Shown here one piece after another: positions 1 to 11,689 of a stretch of 64,000 nt of DNA. The stretch comes from Sarcophilus harrisii (taxonomy: Eukaryota > Chordata > Mammalia > Dasyuromorphia > Dasyuridae): positions 596,017,318 through 596,081,317 of the forward strand of contig NC_045426.1 of assembly GCF_902635505.1 (NCBI RefSeq). Direction: 5' to 3'. The position numbers and the translations under genes are program-made. Numbering within the stretch: the first letter of the stretch is position 1; the number at the start of each line of letters is the position of its first letter. The notes under the pieces are model-generated. The model worked only from the letters and a program-made list of their open reading frames with translations. It did not search any database and was not told where the DNA came from.

Positions 1-1390
1 AACAACAAATACAGTTCTCATAGAGTTTACAATAAACTATACTACTAGTCTCTTACACTGCTATTAGAATATGGAAAGCACATTTTATCCCATCTCTTTT
101 TGTTGATCACAATTGTATATTGTAATTAAGAAAAAAAAATCAGCTAGCTGCTATGGCAGTTTTCTATTTCATTATTGTATTTATTGCTTAGGTTGTTCTA
201 CTTCTTAGTTCTGCTTCAGATTATGTCTCCCTGTATTTCATTGGATTTGTTGTAGCACAACAGAATTCCATTGTAGTTATTTATCATTATCTGTTTATCT
301 GTTTTTTATCTTTTTTTTGTTAATACATACAAAAATATTGACTAATATTGTGGATGTACATATGAAAGGAAATACAGAAATAGATTATTGAGGTGAAAAT
401 GAAAGCAAACAGAAATAATACAAGATGTAGTCCTTAGATAACAGGCTTTGTGCTGAAAAAAAAATTAACAATCAGCTCCCCAAATGAAAAAATGTACTCA
501 TTAGGTTTTATCTTCATTAGCATTTCCTCCATTCTTAAATCTAAATATTCAAAAAAACAAAAAAAGCAAAACAAAACAATGAATCAAATCCAGGTTTGTA
601 TCATTTGCCAATTTCCTGGATCAAAATTCTCACATAAAATTTAACAATCAATTCTCATGAGATTGTTTGAGCTGGTTCCTGTATATATACCCTAGAGAAT
701 ATATTATAGTCCATGCAGGCTGAAAAAAGAAATGGATAAGAAGTTCAAGAAACAATGGAAATCTCATGGTAATATTGTAGAATAGTAACAAAGGACATCA
801 GTTATCTAGACAACTGTTGGAAATCTGTGTTGTTTGGGGCAAAATACCTAGTAATTTATTGACTTGCTTTAATGATAATTTCATTCTTTGAAACATGGTA
901 GAACCAATACATAAAACTACTTTCTATATCAAGTTTTCACTAACATGTAAAAACAGGCTGCTGAAGTGAAAACAATGGAAAGCTTTCAATTAAATCTAAT
1001 TCTGTAGGATACCTGCAAGGTACTGTGCAAGGAATTGAGAATAAAAAATGAAAAGAAAAAATCAGACTTTATAATTTCCAGAGGGAGAAAATACAATTTT
1101 TACACAGGTAAGGGTGATATCTATGAATGTTACATGGAAGAAGTGAGCAGTAAACATGGGAGGTTCAGGAAAGCTATCTTGGAAGAAGCCTTTGATATGA
1201 ACCTTGAAGAAAACTTAGGATCCTAAGAGGTACAAGTGAAGAAGGAGCACATTGGAGCTATATGATTCAATACAGGCAAAACCAAAAAAGGCAGAAGATA
1301 GTATACACAATTCTGAAAACAGCAAACAATACCATTCTATTGCCAAATTTTTTGATATATGAAGAGAGGAAATGTGGTATAAGGAAGAGA
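1..1390. other. No recognisable gene or repeat
   Basis: AT-rich sequence with A-runs. Only very short open frames with no recognisable domain are present, and I recognise no repeat family here. Confidence 0.5.
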
Positions 1391-1394
1391 TCAA

Positions 1395-1620
1395 ATACTT
1401 ATTAATTGCCTATTATGTGCTAAACACTTTCCAAATATAATCTAGATTGATCCTCACAACAGCCATAGGAAAAAGATGCTACTACCATCTGCATTTTACA
1501 GAGGAGGAAACTGAGACAGTATATAAGTGACTCCTTCAGTCATATAGCTAAGTAAGTGTTTGAGGCTGGACCTAAAGTCTGTTGTTCCTGATTTCAGACC
1601 TTGCTCTCTATTGACAACAT
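1395..1620 (+). repeat. MIR SINE remnant
   Basis: The core follows the MIR order: a 'cctcacaacagcc' stretch, then 'cattttacagaggaggaaactgag', then a degraded 'agtcatatagctaagtaagtg', then a degenerate end. Divergence is high, as expected for this pan-mammalian family. Family assignment is by eye. Confidence 0.75.
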
Positions 1621-1629
1621 CATCTGTAT

Positions 1630-1845
1630 TCACACTTTTATAATGGATAAGAAAGTGGATTTGGAGTACAGAAGACTGGGTTCAAATCTTGCTTCAGAAT
1701 GATAATAAGCCATGCAACCCCAAACAAGTCCCTCAGCCTTCCTGTGCTTCAATTTCCTCATCTATAAAAACAAGGGTTGGACTTGATGGTCTCTTCATAC
1801 CCTTCTTGCTTGGAATCCAAAATCCTATGTAATTAGTTTCAAGCA
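1630..1845 (+). repeat. MAR1-type tRNA-derived SINE
   Basis: It has a B-box-like 'gggttcaaatc', then the SINE body 'caatttcctcatctataaaa', then the marsupial tail 'gttggacttgatggtctct' ending near 'atcctatg'. The tail seen here is typical of marsupial MAR1/THER-like SINEs. Confidence 0.75.
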
Positions 1846-2089
1846 TATGGTTTAGGAAAAGCAGAATTGCAAGGTTCAGAGAAAAAAATTAGTAGGATTC
1901 CCTGAACTAAAATTCTAGAGGAGAAGTCAATACAGGATATGTGGAATGCTTTCAAGAATGAAATGAGAAGAAATTGTGATGAAAGAGAGAAAAAAAAGTG
2001 AGTTATCTAAAGACCACAAAATGGATTCAGAGGGAACTCATTAATTAGCTTAAATTTTAGAGAAGACAGAAACAAGGTATACAATATAT

Positions 2090-2266
2090 ATTAAGGAGAG
2101 AGAGACAGACAGAGACAGAGAGAGGGAAGAAAGATGGATGGAGAGAGGGAGAAAAAGGAGATAGAAAATGAGACAGGAAAAGGAAGAGAGAGAGAAAAGA
2201 GACAAAGAGAAACAAATCCTCTCAGTTATAATTTTGTTTCTGCTTTTTTTTTTTTTTTCTTTTTTG
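2090..2266. repeat. Purine-rich GA/GACA low-complexity tract and T-run
   Basis: About 130 bp are almost pure purine on the + strand with GAGA and GACA units, followed near 2245 by a T-run. The 83-codon open frame across it follows from the composition and is not a gene. Confidence 0.85.
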
Positions 2267-2289
2267 GCAAGAAAAATCTTTGCACTGAA

Positions 2290-2720
2290 AAAGACAAACT
2301 AGAAATGGTTAACAGACCTAAAACAAGTAAGATGATGGTAAGAGAGCATCCACTGCCCTTGGTGAGTTTAAGCCTCCAGGCATAGATGAACTATACCCTT
2401 GAGTACTAAAATAAGTCAGATGTGATTACTGAGCCACTGCCAGGAATGTTTGAAAGATTGTGGAAAAAAGAGGTGTCACAACATCAGAAGACAAATGTTG
2501 TCCCAACTTTCCAAAAACAAAAAAATGATGTGAGAAAGAAAAAAAACTTACAAGCTAGCTTAAGCCAATTTCAGTGGCCTTTGGATGCTCATAGAGAATA
2601 AGACATGTGCCATAGATTAAAAAAGGATAAATGTCCCAATTTTCAAAAAAAAAATGGCGGGGGGGGGGAAGATAACTGTGTCTGTATACTATAGACTTAA
2701 ACATTTGACTTCAAATGGAT
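2290..2720 (+). repeat. CR1/L3 LINE remnant, reverse-transcriptase region
   Basis: The stretch 'gtttaagcctccaggcatag' followed by 'ttactgagccactgccagg' and 'aaatgttgtccc' matches the region of CR1/L3 ORF2 that encodes the PPGPDxxHP and ANVVPIFKK motifs. It is heavily decayed and no open frame survives. A G-run and A-runs near 2645-2670 lie inside it. Confidence 0.65.
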
Positions 2721-2789
2721 AAAGCAGAGAAATATGGGCTATTTCTGTTTTAAAAATGAAGTAGAGCTAGATTGTTAAAAGGGTTAAAC

Positions 2790-3250
2790 AAGGTAAGGAT
2801 TTTTAATATTATTCTAGAGGCAAAAATAAAAAGGGAAGTAACCTGATTAGACTGATACTCTAGGAAGATTATTTTGGCATGTCTGGAGAATAGATTGGAA
2901 AGGGAGGGGAGAAACTTAAACTTAAAACAATGTGTATATTTGCCATATTATTTTGGTACCCTAGGAAAAGTGAAAAGAAAACTGAAGTAAGGAGTGTTGT
3001 GGAAGTAGAGAAGAAGAGGTAGATGTGAAAGATATCATGGAAGATTACAGGCTATGTCAGGTGAGGTAGGGTTAAGAGAAAAACAAATGACTTTGAGGTA
3101 ATAAACATAGTTGACTGGATGAATCTCCAATAACAATAGGAAAATTTTAAGAAGGGTGAGATTTAGGAAATGATGAGTTCTGTATTGAACATAATGAGTT
3201 TGATATGCCTAAGAGATAGAATGGAAATCTGTTATTTTTACAGAATTAAA
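2790..3250 (+). repeat. Ancient interspersed repeat, family uncertain
   Basis: Phrases such as 'aggaagattattttggcatg', 'atgagttctgtattgaac' and 'gagtttgatatgcctaag' match a roughly 1-kb interspersed repeat also present at 17500-18515. I know the sequence as a common old mammalian repeat but cannot name it with confidence. Confidence 0.5.
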
Positions 3251-3359
3251 GCTAATGGGTATTTATGGGTATGTGTTTATAATGTGTCTTTCAATATATG
3301 TATAATCTTTGCTATAGGTCTATAATGTATCTATAGATAGCTACATAGAGATAACCTAA

Positions 3360-3800
3360 GTCCCTCTTATCTTTCCAATCTTCTTATAGCTTACTACTTG
3401 ACGTGTATTTTTTGATTCAGTTACCTTGGCCTCTTGGATGCTCCACAAAACACTGTCATATCCAAACATTTTGTTTGGTTATCCCCAATGCCTGTAATGT
3501 TTTCTCTCTTCCATTCCAACTACTGACCTCACTGATTTCTTTTAAATTTCTGACTGAAATCCCATCTTTTCCTGGAAGTCTTTCTCAACTCTCCTTATTT
3601 CTGATGCCATCCTTCTATTAATTATTGATTATTTATCTTGTCTATAACTTGCTTTGTATATGTTTGTTTTAATGTTGTCTCCTTCTTTAGATTATTAACT
3701 CTTTGAAATCAGGAACAATCTTTTGTGTCCTTTTGAATCCCTAATGCTTAGCACATCACCTGACACAGTGGTGATTAATAAATGTTTATTGATTGATGAA
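3360..3800 (+). repeat. L2 LINE 3' end
   Basis: It ends in the typical L2 3' UTR order: 'tgtctataacttgc', 'ttgaaatcaggaac', 'cttagcacatcacctgacac' and 'aataaatgtttattgattga'. Upstream, the 'ctggaagtctttctcaact' part corresponds to the degraded end of L2 ORF2. It is a 5'-truncated copy. Confidence 0.8.
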
Positions 3801-4059
3801 TTGCTGGAAAAATATTTGAGAGAGAATGTAAAGAGGAAAAGCGAAGCAGCCTAGAGGAGAAACTTAAGAATGTTCATGCTTATGTTTTCTTAACACTTAT
3901 GATTTGTTATCATGATTTATATTCATGTGTCCCCATGTGTGTCAACACACATACACGATCAGCGTTGGGCCAATAATTTCAATGAGGTAGAGAATTCCTA
4001 TATGAGAAAACTATCTACCAATATAAGTTTGCATATTCAAACTTAAAATCCTAGAGAAT

Positions 4060-4190
4060 TTCCAGGGGGAACTAAGAGATTAAGAGACTTGTTTATTGTC
4101 AAATTTATTTGTTGAATGTACAGGTCTTGAACCCTAATTTTAATGATTCAGTGGGCATCTATCTCTTCGTCATTCTATATAGAAACTTAG
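4060..4190 (+). repeat. Weak MIR-like remnant
   Basis: 'aagagattaagagacttg' followed by 'caggtcttgaaccctaat' resembles the second half of MIR. It is strongly decayed. Confidence 0.4.
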
Positions 4191-4199
4191 AGAAAAATA

Positions 4200-5885
4200 C
4201 ATATAAATGAATATATACACATGTATATTCTGTTATTTATATTTACCCTTTACAATTCATTGATTGTAACATCTATTGTGATCTGTTAACATGGACTTTA
4301 GTACATTACATTATCATTCTTTAATGGCTAATAGAGTGATGGCAGTGTGTAGAATCATGACTTCTGTGAAATGCATGCTATTTTTATTTTTAAGTGGTTT
4401 GAAATATTACAGAATGAAAGGGAATTAAACAAAACCTCCTGATGTATGCTTTTCTTCTCATAATTGTGGTAAGCTCAGGAACTTTAATAGAAGGTGAAAT
4501 ATAGCTATTTTGTATAGAAAATACTGAGGAAAAAAAAGTAATAGTTTCTGCCTTTGACCTCACTTTATCCCTATATTTAATTCTCACAATGCTGTCTTTG
4601 CTAGTTACTAGATTAATGGGATTTTTCCTTAAGTTGTTTATAATGTGAAATATTAATACATGTTTAATCTATGCTTTTACCCCATGCTTTTTATATTAAA
4701 TCCAATTGAATAGTTAAACAAAAAAATGTGTATATTCTTAATGTTTTTATATGTATTACAAAAACCCAGGCTTCCAGTCTTTCCTGGGGTATTTTGTTTG
4801 ATACTGTTGGTTATGTGGCAGGGAGAGAGAACATTCTGTGTGGCAGAAAGAATGCTAATGTGATGCTATTGTTGAGGTACAGAAGCAGAACCCAGAAAAT
4901 ATTGGGGTTCTGGGACAGTGTTACAAGGCATCTTAAAACAATTTGTAGGTTTGGACCATCTCTAAATTAATAGACAAATATTTTATTATTATGTTATTGA
5001 CTGGTAGGCTAAGTTCCAAAAAGGGAGTTAGTGAAGAAATAAGGAACAAATAGTGTTTTTATAGAAAAATGGATTGTTTGGATTAGGCATTTCACTACTC
5101 TTGCTCATAAACTACTGATTTGCTAAATTTTTGGCTTAGAAATTATTTGAAGTTAGGCATCTTCACTTCATTATTGTTCTGACCATTAAAATGTAAACTA
5201 ATATAAGATATCTACTAGCATACTTTACAGAACCAGTACATAAACTAAGTGAATACAATAGGCATGTTTATTTGTTTGTTTGTTTTATAAGTCAATATTC
5301 CAGTCATTAAATACAAACTGGATCAGAATAATCTAAAGGCAAAGATATAGCATTTCTAAGACAAGACAAGACAAAACATAAATTAGGCAATTTACAGGTA
5401 AAAATATGGCATTCCTAAGACAAGACAGTTTAAAGATTATAAGCACATCATTATGAACTTAAGAAAGGGTCAGAACTTGTGCCAGAACTTTTGGAGTCAT
5501 GTATCATCATTAATAATTTTTAAGAGAAGTGTGTAGAAAGATTTTGGAAATGGCACCCATAGAAAAATTTGGCTTCTTGATCTATCTCATTTCCAGTTTG
5601 CCTCCCTAAAAACTTTAGAGATATTCTTGGGCAAGATCACATTCTTTTTTGCTTTGGACTGGAAAGTTATCTTTACTCCTTTCTACCATTTACTCTTATA
5701 CATTTATATTCAAATTTATATAATTTCTCCAGTTTCTGTTTAGCAAAGTAATAATGGAATACACATAGACAATATTAATTTATAGTTTTCTAATTTAATA
5801 TGTAGTCTGCAGAAATCCCTTTCTGTTTTAGCTTGATACTCCTGGTTTAGGAATAAGAAACACCTTGGCTCAAGTTTTATATCAA
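4200..5885. other. No recognisable gene or repeat
   Basis: AT-rich sequence. An 80-codon frame (4728-4970) and a 65-codon frame (4390-4587, minus) show no domain or known similarity. A short tandem duplication at 5335-5430 is listed separately. Confidence 0.5.
5335..5430 (+). repeat. Imperfect tandem duplication, unit about 60 bp
   Basis: Two adjacent units share 'aagacaagaca' preceded by 'agatatagcatttct' in the first and 'aaatatggcattcct' in the second. The spacing is about 60 bp. Confidence 0.6.
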
Positions 5886-5889
5886 GTTT

Positions 5890-6310
5890 TATATCAGGGA
5901 TAACCACTTGTGATTTAAGAGCTCAGGGAAACAATATTGGACTCAGAAAGGGGTAAAATTAAAGGTCTGTTTTATTACACATCTGCAGAAGTGGACATGT
6001 CCGTTATAGAATAGGCACACAACAGGAAAGAGAGGATCAATCATTATATTTCTATTCCTGGCCACAAAGTCCTTTCCCTGTTTCCTCATTTGCTGGGTAC
6101 TCCAGGAAGTACAACTTCCCACTCTGTCTATTACATACTTATCCCTAGATATGTTCCCTCTCCCAACACAGGTATTGCATGACCATTAAAATGAGCCTTA
6201 GCTCCTCCTGAGGAGAAGTTAATATTTATGAGCTAATTGCACATGAACACTTCAAGCAAAGCTTAACTTCTACCAACTTTATTATCCCCTAGCCTTGAAC
6301 AGGATAGAGC
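5890..6310 (-). mobile_element. Possible old LTR fragment
   Basis: Read on the minus strand, the block has promoter-like and polyadenylation-like texture, with an 'aataaaac' motif near 5975 followed by a short 3' part. I do not recognise the family and see no flanking duplication. It could be any non-coding repeat. Confidence 0.25.
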
Positions 6311-6544
6311 CATTTACTTCTATTGTCTTTCTGATCTTTCTACTAATTGCTACTTTGAATTTATGGAGACAAATACTTCATTATATTTCTTTTTGTAATG
6401 GGAAAAAAGGACTAAAATTTAGCTCTCTGACTTCCCAGTTTGCTATACAATGATCCATATTGTATCCTGCTTCCCTCCATTCTCCCATCCCCCATAACAC
6501 ACTTTGAAACTTTTTATAAAAGTACCAATAAGAATAGAATTTAT

Positions 6545-6780
6545 ATAATTCATTAAAGTTAGCAAAATCTTTTACAAATATTTCATTTGGTCCTTATAAT
6601 AACCCTAGGAGATAGGTATTATTATACCCCTATTTTATAGATGAGTAAACTGAGGCAGACAGAGGTAGTGACTTGGCCATGGTAATATAACCAGTAAGCA
6701 TCTGAGGTAGAATTTGCACTCAGATTTTCCTGAATCCAGGTCCAGTATTCTGTACTGGAATCACCTGAGCTGCCTAATGA
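6545..6780 (+). repeat. MIR SINE
   Basis: Well-preserved MIR core: 'ataaccctaggagataggta', then 'attttatagatgagtaaactg', 'aggcagacagaggtagtgac', then a 'aatccaggtccag' end. Confidence 0.85.
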
Positions 6781-6784
6781 ATTT

Positions 6785-6998
6785 ACATAGCTCTTTTAAG
6801 ATTTGCAAAGATCTTTACATATGCTAATTAATTTGACCTTCACCACAGCTCTTGAAGTCAGTTGTTATACTCTTTATTTTAAGGTGAGGAAGAAGCAAAG
6901 ACTGAGGTTAAATAGTCTTTTCAGGATCTTTTAACTTTGGAGTGAGTGTCTGAGGCAAGATTCAAACTCTAGATGTGATCCTAAATCCTGTATTCTAT
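6785..6998 (+). repeat. Second MIR SINE, head-to-tail with the first
   Basis: It starts with 'gatttgcaaagatctttaca', continues through 'aaggtgaggaagaagcaaag' and ends near 'attcaaactctagatgtgat', the MIR order. It lies directly after the previous MIR in the same orientation. Confidence 0.75.
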
Positions 6999-6999
6999 C

Positions 7000-7442
7000 T
7001 GAATGAGATGAGGTGAGATCTTTCAAGACAGTTGTGAAAATCGAGTAAGGAAGGCTTCATCTGCTTCAGAGTTTGAATAGGCCTGAAGGACTTTTGAGCA
7101 TTGAGTCAAAGCCATACTTAAGTTCCCTTCCTGCTATCCTCCCATGACATCATTTTCTCCCCATTTCAGTCAAATATGGGCAACTATGTATTTATTGGTC
7201 AAGTTCAATTTCTTGGGTAGTTCCCGTGTTTAGAATGTAAAACCCTCAGTCAATGAGGATGAGGGTCAGTAGTGGGAGGAGGTATTTGAGTTAGGGATTA
7301 AAAGTGTTAACCCTGTCCCCATTGCTTCCTCCCTTGGGACACCCAATTCTCTCAAGAACATATAATAAACTTTGCTTTGCTTTTAGAGATCTCTCCAGCT
7401 TTTTTCATTAAATGGTGACCCCTCACCATTTCTGAACCACAC
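7000..7442 (+). mobile_element. Probable solo LTR, class I-like, family unknown
   Basis: The 3' half looks like an LTR: a pyrimidine-rich stretch, 'aataaactttgctttgct' (polyadenylation signal at about 7366), a T-rich run, then 'aaatggtgacccc' and an end in 'cacaca'. No internal retroviral sequence is attached. The 5' boundary is a guess and no target duplication was found. It is an old fossil. Confidence 0.5.
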
Positions 7443-7924
7443 ATATCCATTTTGCTACCTAGTTGCTAATGACTAAATATGTTAAATGCAATAATATTGC
7501 AGAAAAGTAGAAAACTAAAATTGTTTTTTACAATATAAATTTTCAACTTCATAATTTTCAGAATTGGCATGTATTTTATTCTTAGCCAGTTTCTTCCAGT
7601 TAAAGTTTCTTAGAAATTTTTCCTATTGATATAAACTTCTTTTTTATTTTCCCTTAATAATTTCTCTTCTACCTCATGTATATGCTACAGTTTAATTCTG
7701 GGTAATTTTTCTGTTTATTAAAAAAGAAATGTTTTTAGACACTATAAAAAGTTTTGATTTTTATTTGTATTTTTTTTTAAATCTTGGCATGATAGGCAAT
7801 GTGTCACAGAATAGGGGGAAAATTAAATAAAAACATGGTCATTTCACTAAGGAAGCTTAACACTGAAATGGTGCAGCAGACAATTATAATTCCTTATATT
7901 TTTACTTACACTTTCTTTTATTTT
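7443..7924. other. No recognisable gene or repeat
   Basis: AT-rich, with nothing recognisable. Confidence 0.5.
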
Positions 7925-8045
7925 GTACATAACAGATCACTAGTAGTAGATTTCTTAAGGGCAAGGGTTTTGCCATTTTTCAATTTTGTATCTTTAGTGC
8001 CCAGTCCAGTGCCTTACAATAGTTAAAACCTTGATAATTCTGAAT
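7925..8045 (+). repeat. L2 LINE 3' end fragment
   Basis: 'ttcttaagggcaagggttt', 'tttgtatctttagtgcccag' and 'tccagtgccttacaatag' match the final part of the L2 3' UTR. Confidence 0.7.
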
Positions 8046-8470
8046 TTGCTGTTGAATTCTTTAGGTAAGGACATTTCTTTTTTTGGCTTTTTGCCGAGAA
8101 GAATAATATATACAGATTGCTTGAGGAGAAGATGTATGAAAATATACATCATCTTTATTAGTTGGAGAAGGCTTTGTTAAAAAAAAAAAGTGAAATTTGG
8201 AATAGTCTTTGAAAGAAATGTGATTTGTTACACAAGGTAAAAATTCTACTATCTTATTTGGCCTGTAGTGTTTTGCTCTTCTCTTTGCTGCTCTTAACAC
8301 TGTTTAAAATGAAAGTAATTATGATGAGATCAAATGCCAGTCAAACCATGGATATTAGTACTTCATGATTAACATCCATATTGTCTTCATTTAATATTCA
8401 TGAGGAGGAAGGGAGGAAAATAAGCACTTGAGCTAGAACCCTATAAAATATCAATTTGAAATACACATCT
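8046..8470. other. No recognisable gene or repeat
   Basis: A 79-codon minus-strand frame (8061-8300) has no recognisable domain. No repeat is recognised. Confidence 0.45.
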
Positions 8471-8474
8471 TCAT

Positions 8475-8705
8475 ATCTTATAAAGGCAATGTGGTATAAT
8501 TGATAAAGAGCTGACCCAGTATAGCAAGACCTGGGCTCAAATATTGTTTCTAATACAAAATGACTATGTTACTCTGGCAAGTTATTTAACCTCTCAGAGC
8601 AACTCTCTAAGGCTAGAAGTTGATGAGCAGGTTCTAATCAAACTGGGTAAAGTAAATTCTTAACCAGGAACTCCTTGCACCAGTGAAAACTCAAATCCAG
8701 TTTTA
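8475..8705 (+). repeat. Marsupial tRNA-derived SINE, long-tail type
   Basis: A tRNA-like head with 'ggctcaaatattg' (B box) is followed by 'caagttatttaacctctcag', 'caactctctaaggctagaag' and a tail 'aaccaggaactccttgcacc'. The same arrangement recurs at 11440. Confidence 0.75.
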
Positions 8706-9475
8706 AAAAATTCTAATTTTTTTAATATTAGGAGAATGTGAGGAAGTTATGAAATGTACAAAAGAGAACATGAGTTGATAATATGGTAAGAGACGACCAG
8801 GTGGTAGCCAAAGTGCTCCTCAGGCAATCTTTAGCAAGTTGAATGGATGTCTATGATGAAAATGGGCTGCACAGGAAGAGTGGGAGTGTATTGTATCATG
8901 GGAAGGAAATTCCAAGTTAATGAGACATAATTCTATTTGAACATATTAATATGCGATTTAATATGGAATATCCAATTTTCCCCTGAAAACTTCTTGATGA
9001 CTAAGAATTAGACACATAGACCTTAGGTCTATATGTAGTTAGATTACTGAATTGAAAACTTTATGTGTTTCAGGGTTTTCCTGGATACAGACTAGAATTC
9101 CAGGGAGCTTAAATATTTTAGGAACATCTGAAATGGAACCTTAAATAATTGTGAAAATCTAATGGTATATAAGTTCACTATAGAATGTATGGTCCATTAA
9201 AAAAGCAATTTTCTAGGACAAAAGCTTAAAACATAGCAGAATTTTGCCAGAGTTGTAGATATGAAACCAAATATTAAGTATTAATAGAATAAAGACCAAA
9301 AAGAGACAAGCCAAGTTTAAAATAGTTTTAAGAATGATTATTAATAGTTTATTTTATTTATTTATTTGACACATTAGGAATGTGCTTGATAATAACTTAT
9401 CGAGGAAAATGTGATGCCTTAATGTAAAGATCAATTGATTGGAATTCAGGGGTTAAGGACTAAATTTTAGGGACA
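8706..9475. other. No recognisable gene or repeat
   Basis: Nothing recognisable. A short (TTTA)n tract lies at about 9350-9366. Confidence 0.5.
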
Positions 9476-9479
9476 TATT

Positions 9480-9690
9480 TAGAGGTAGAAGGCCTTTTAG
9501 GGGTCATTTAATCCAACTCCTTTACTTTATAGATGAGAAAACAGCACATGGGGAAGTTAATTGATTTACCTAAAGTCATGCAGCTTGCAGGTGTCTGAAA
9601 TGGGATTAAAATCAGTATTACTGACTCCATCTAATGCTCTATCCATCCAATTCATTATGTTGCCTCTCACTGTTCCTGTTCTTATGGGGA
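9480..9690 (+). repeat. MIR-like SINE
   Basis: 'ccaactcctttactttatag', 'atgagaaaacagcacatggg', 'catgcagcttgcaggtgtct' and 'atctaatgctctatccat' follow the MIR core. Confidence 0.75.
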
Positions 9691-9845
9691 CTATCTCTAT
9701 AATCATAGTGAAGGTGGTAACTTCAGTCTGGACATCAGTTTCATCATTTGTAAAGTAATATTTTCAACCTTTATCACACCATTGTGAAGAGCTACTAAGA
9801 TAATGCATATAAGGAGCTATATGACTCTTAAGTTATTTTTCAAGA
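9690..9845 (+). repeat. MIR 3' half
   Basis: 'catcagtttcatcatttgta' followed by 'cattgtgaagagc' and 'taagataatgcatataagg' matches the 3' half of a MIR. It lies directly after the previous MIR. Confidence 0.6.
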
Positions 9846-10944
9846 ACTTTAAAACAGTAATAAGAATTATTAATCATTTATGTCTGTTCTATTAATACCC
9901 TAAGTTACTTTAGCAAAATCTAAAGCACTAGATAGCAGCTAAGCCAAAAATAAATGACTCTTACTCCCACTACCTTGTTCTAATCACAAAAGTTTTTTCA
10001 TCTAAATCAAGATTTATCTTCTTTCCTAGGATAAAAATATTTTTGAAATTATGTGATATTCAGAATGTCTTCTTTCTCAATATTCATGCTTCATGTTTCC
10101 ATTAAAATGTTATTTTAGACTCTTTTTTTAAAAAAGCTGTGTCTTCATAGTTTAAAATTCATTGGTAGTTTCTCAGTATCTCCTTACCTAAAATGGTTCA
10201 ATATACTGTAGTATATAGGAAGCAGGAAAAAAATGCTATTAAAATGTCTATGTGAAGGTTTGTTTTCAATGTATTAACAGTATTTTTTAAAAGAAAATTT
10301 CAAGATGATCCTACAATGTCCAATTTGCTTGTATACCTGCAATAAAGCAATTTATTGTACAATATTTCTAAAGGCTCAGATGAAAGTCAGACAGTTTCTC
10401 CAAACGGATTCAATTTAATTCAGCTAAATAGCAAATGCATATCTGGCAGTGTTGAAAAACACTGGATTTTAAGCAGTTTATGTTGATAAATCCAAAGAAT
10501 TAATGAATACCAGCAACTTAAATTCCTGAATAGAAAGTAGGATATAAAGCATTATATAAAACTTTGCTCCTGGGCATAGATCACCATCTTCAACATGACC
10601 CATAAATATGAGATCTGCAAAGAAGTGATATAGGATATTTGGAAAATCCTGACAGCTCAGATAAGCTTTCATGAAAGAAGAAAATAAGTTGACTGTTAAA
10701 TGATTATTAAAATATAGTTAGTTATATATACTATTCAGAAGGAAAAGGTCTCTAATCAAATGTACTAATTGTACAAAACATCTATTAAAGAATCAAATTC
10801 AGAGAGGTAACATAGGTCCTAGTTTTATATCATGTGCAAACAAGAACTCATTAGGTAAATTTGTTGCTAAATGACAATATAGATTATCTTATCATTTCTA
10901 TGCATAATATCATCAATCTGCTTCTAAATTTATGATCTTGAGGT
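9846..10944. other. No recognisable gene or repeat
   Basis: AT-rich. A 64-codon minus-strand frame (10478-10672) has no recognisable features. Confidence 0.5.
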
Positions 10945-11110
10945 CATAGGTCTAGAACTGGGAAACATAACAAATCTCTTCATTTTACAGATTTGACAAC
11001 TGAGGGCTTGAATGCTTAAGTTATTTATTCAAAATCCTTATCTAGTAAATGGTAGAAATATGATTTGACTCATGTTCTCTAACTTTAAAATGAACACAAT
11101 TTCCACGGTA
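10945..11110 (+). repeat. MIR-like remnant
   Basis: 'cttcattttacagatttgac' and 'aactgagggcttgaatgctt' match the MIR core with heavy decay after it. Confidence 0.65.
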
Positions 11111-11439
11111 TTAATCTAACAAAGAATTGTTTTCTAATGTAAAAATGACAATGATACTGGAGGGAAGTTATCACTCCATTTTTGAATTTATAATATAAAA
11201 GGAATCTCACAGGGCTTTTAGATTGGGGAGAATGGATTTCAAAGCTTTCAGAGATTAGAGGGAAGAATCAAATGAAAATGTTCTATAGAGGAAGTCAGTG
11301 TGATAGAAACTGAGAAAGTCTCATTAATCAGTTTCTCTGGAGAGGTGAACACTCACACACATACTTCCAATAAAGAGGGAAAAAAAAGAAAACAGATGTG
11401 GATGATAAGGTAATCAGCTGATCAATTTAAGTTTTAAAA

Positions 11440-11685
11440 AGAAGCAGTGTGACATAGTTAACAGAGCTGGTCTGGGAGCCAGGAAGATCTTAGTTCAAGT
11501 CCCAGTTCTGACATAAACTGTTAAAGTGACTTGGTGCAAGTCATTTAAACTCTCAGTGCTCTAAGGAAAATCTCTAAATCTGTAAATTGCTGAGCAGGTA
11601 TAGACAAGCTTTAGTAGAGGAAATTCCACAACAGGAGCTTATTATACTGATGAAATAACAGGTCCAATCAAAATCTCTATATCTC
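11440..11685 (+). repeat. Marsupial tRNA-derived SINE, long-tail type
   Basis: 'gaagcagtgtgacatagtta', the B-box-like 'agttcaagtccc', 'gcaagtcatttaaactctca' and a tail ending 'aataacaggtccaatc'. It is the clearest copy of this SINE type in the window and is close to full length. Confidence 0.8.
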
Positions 11686-11689
11686 AGTA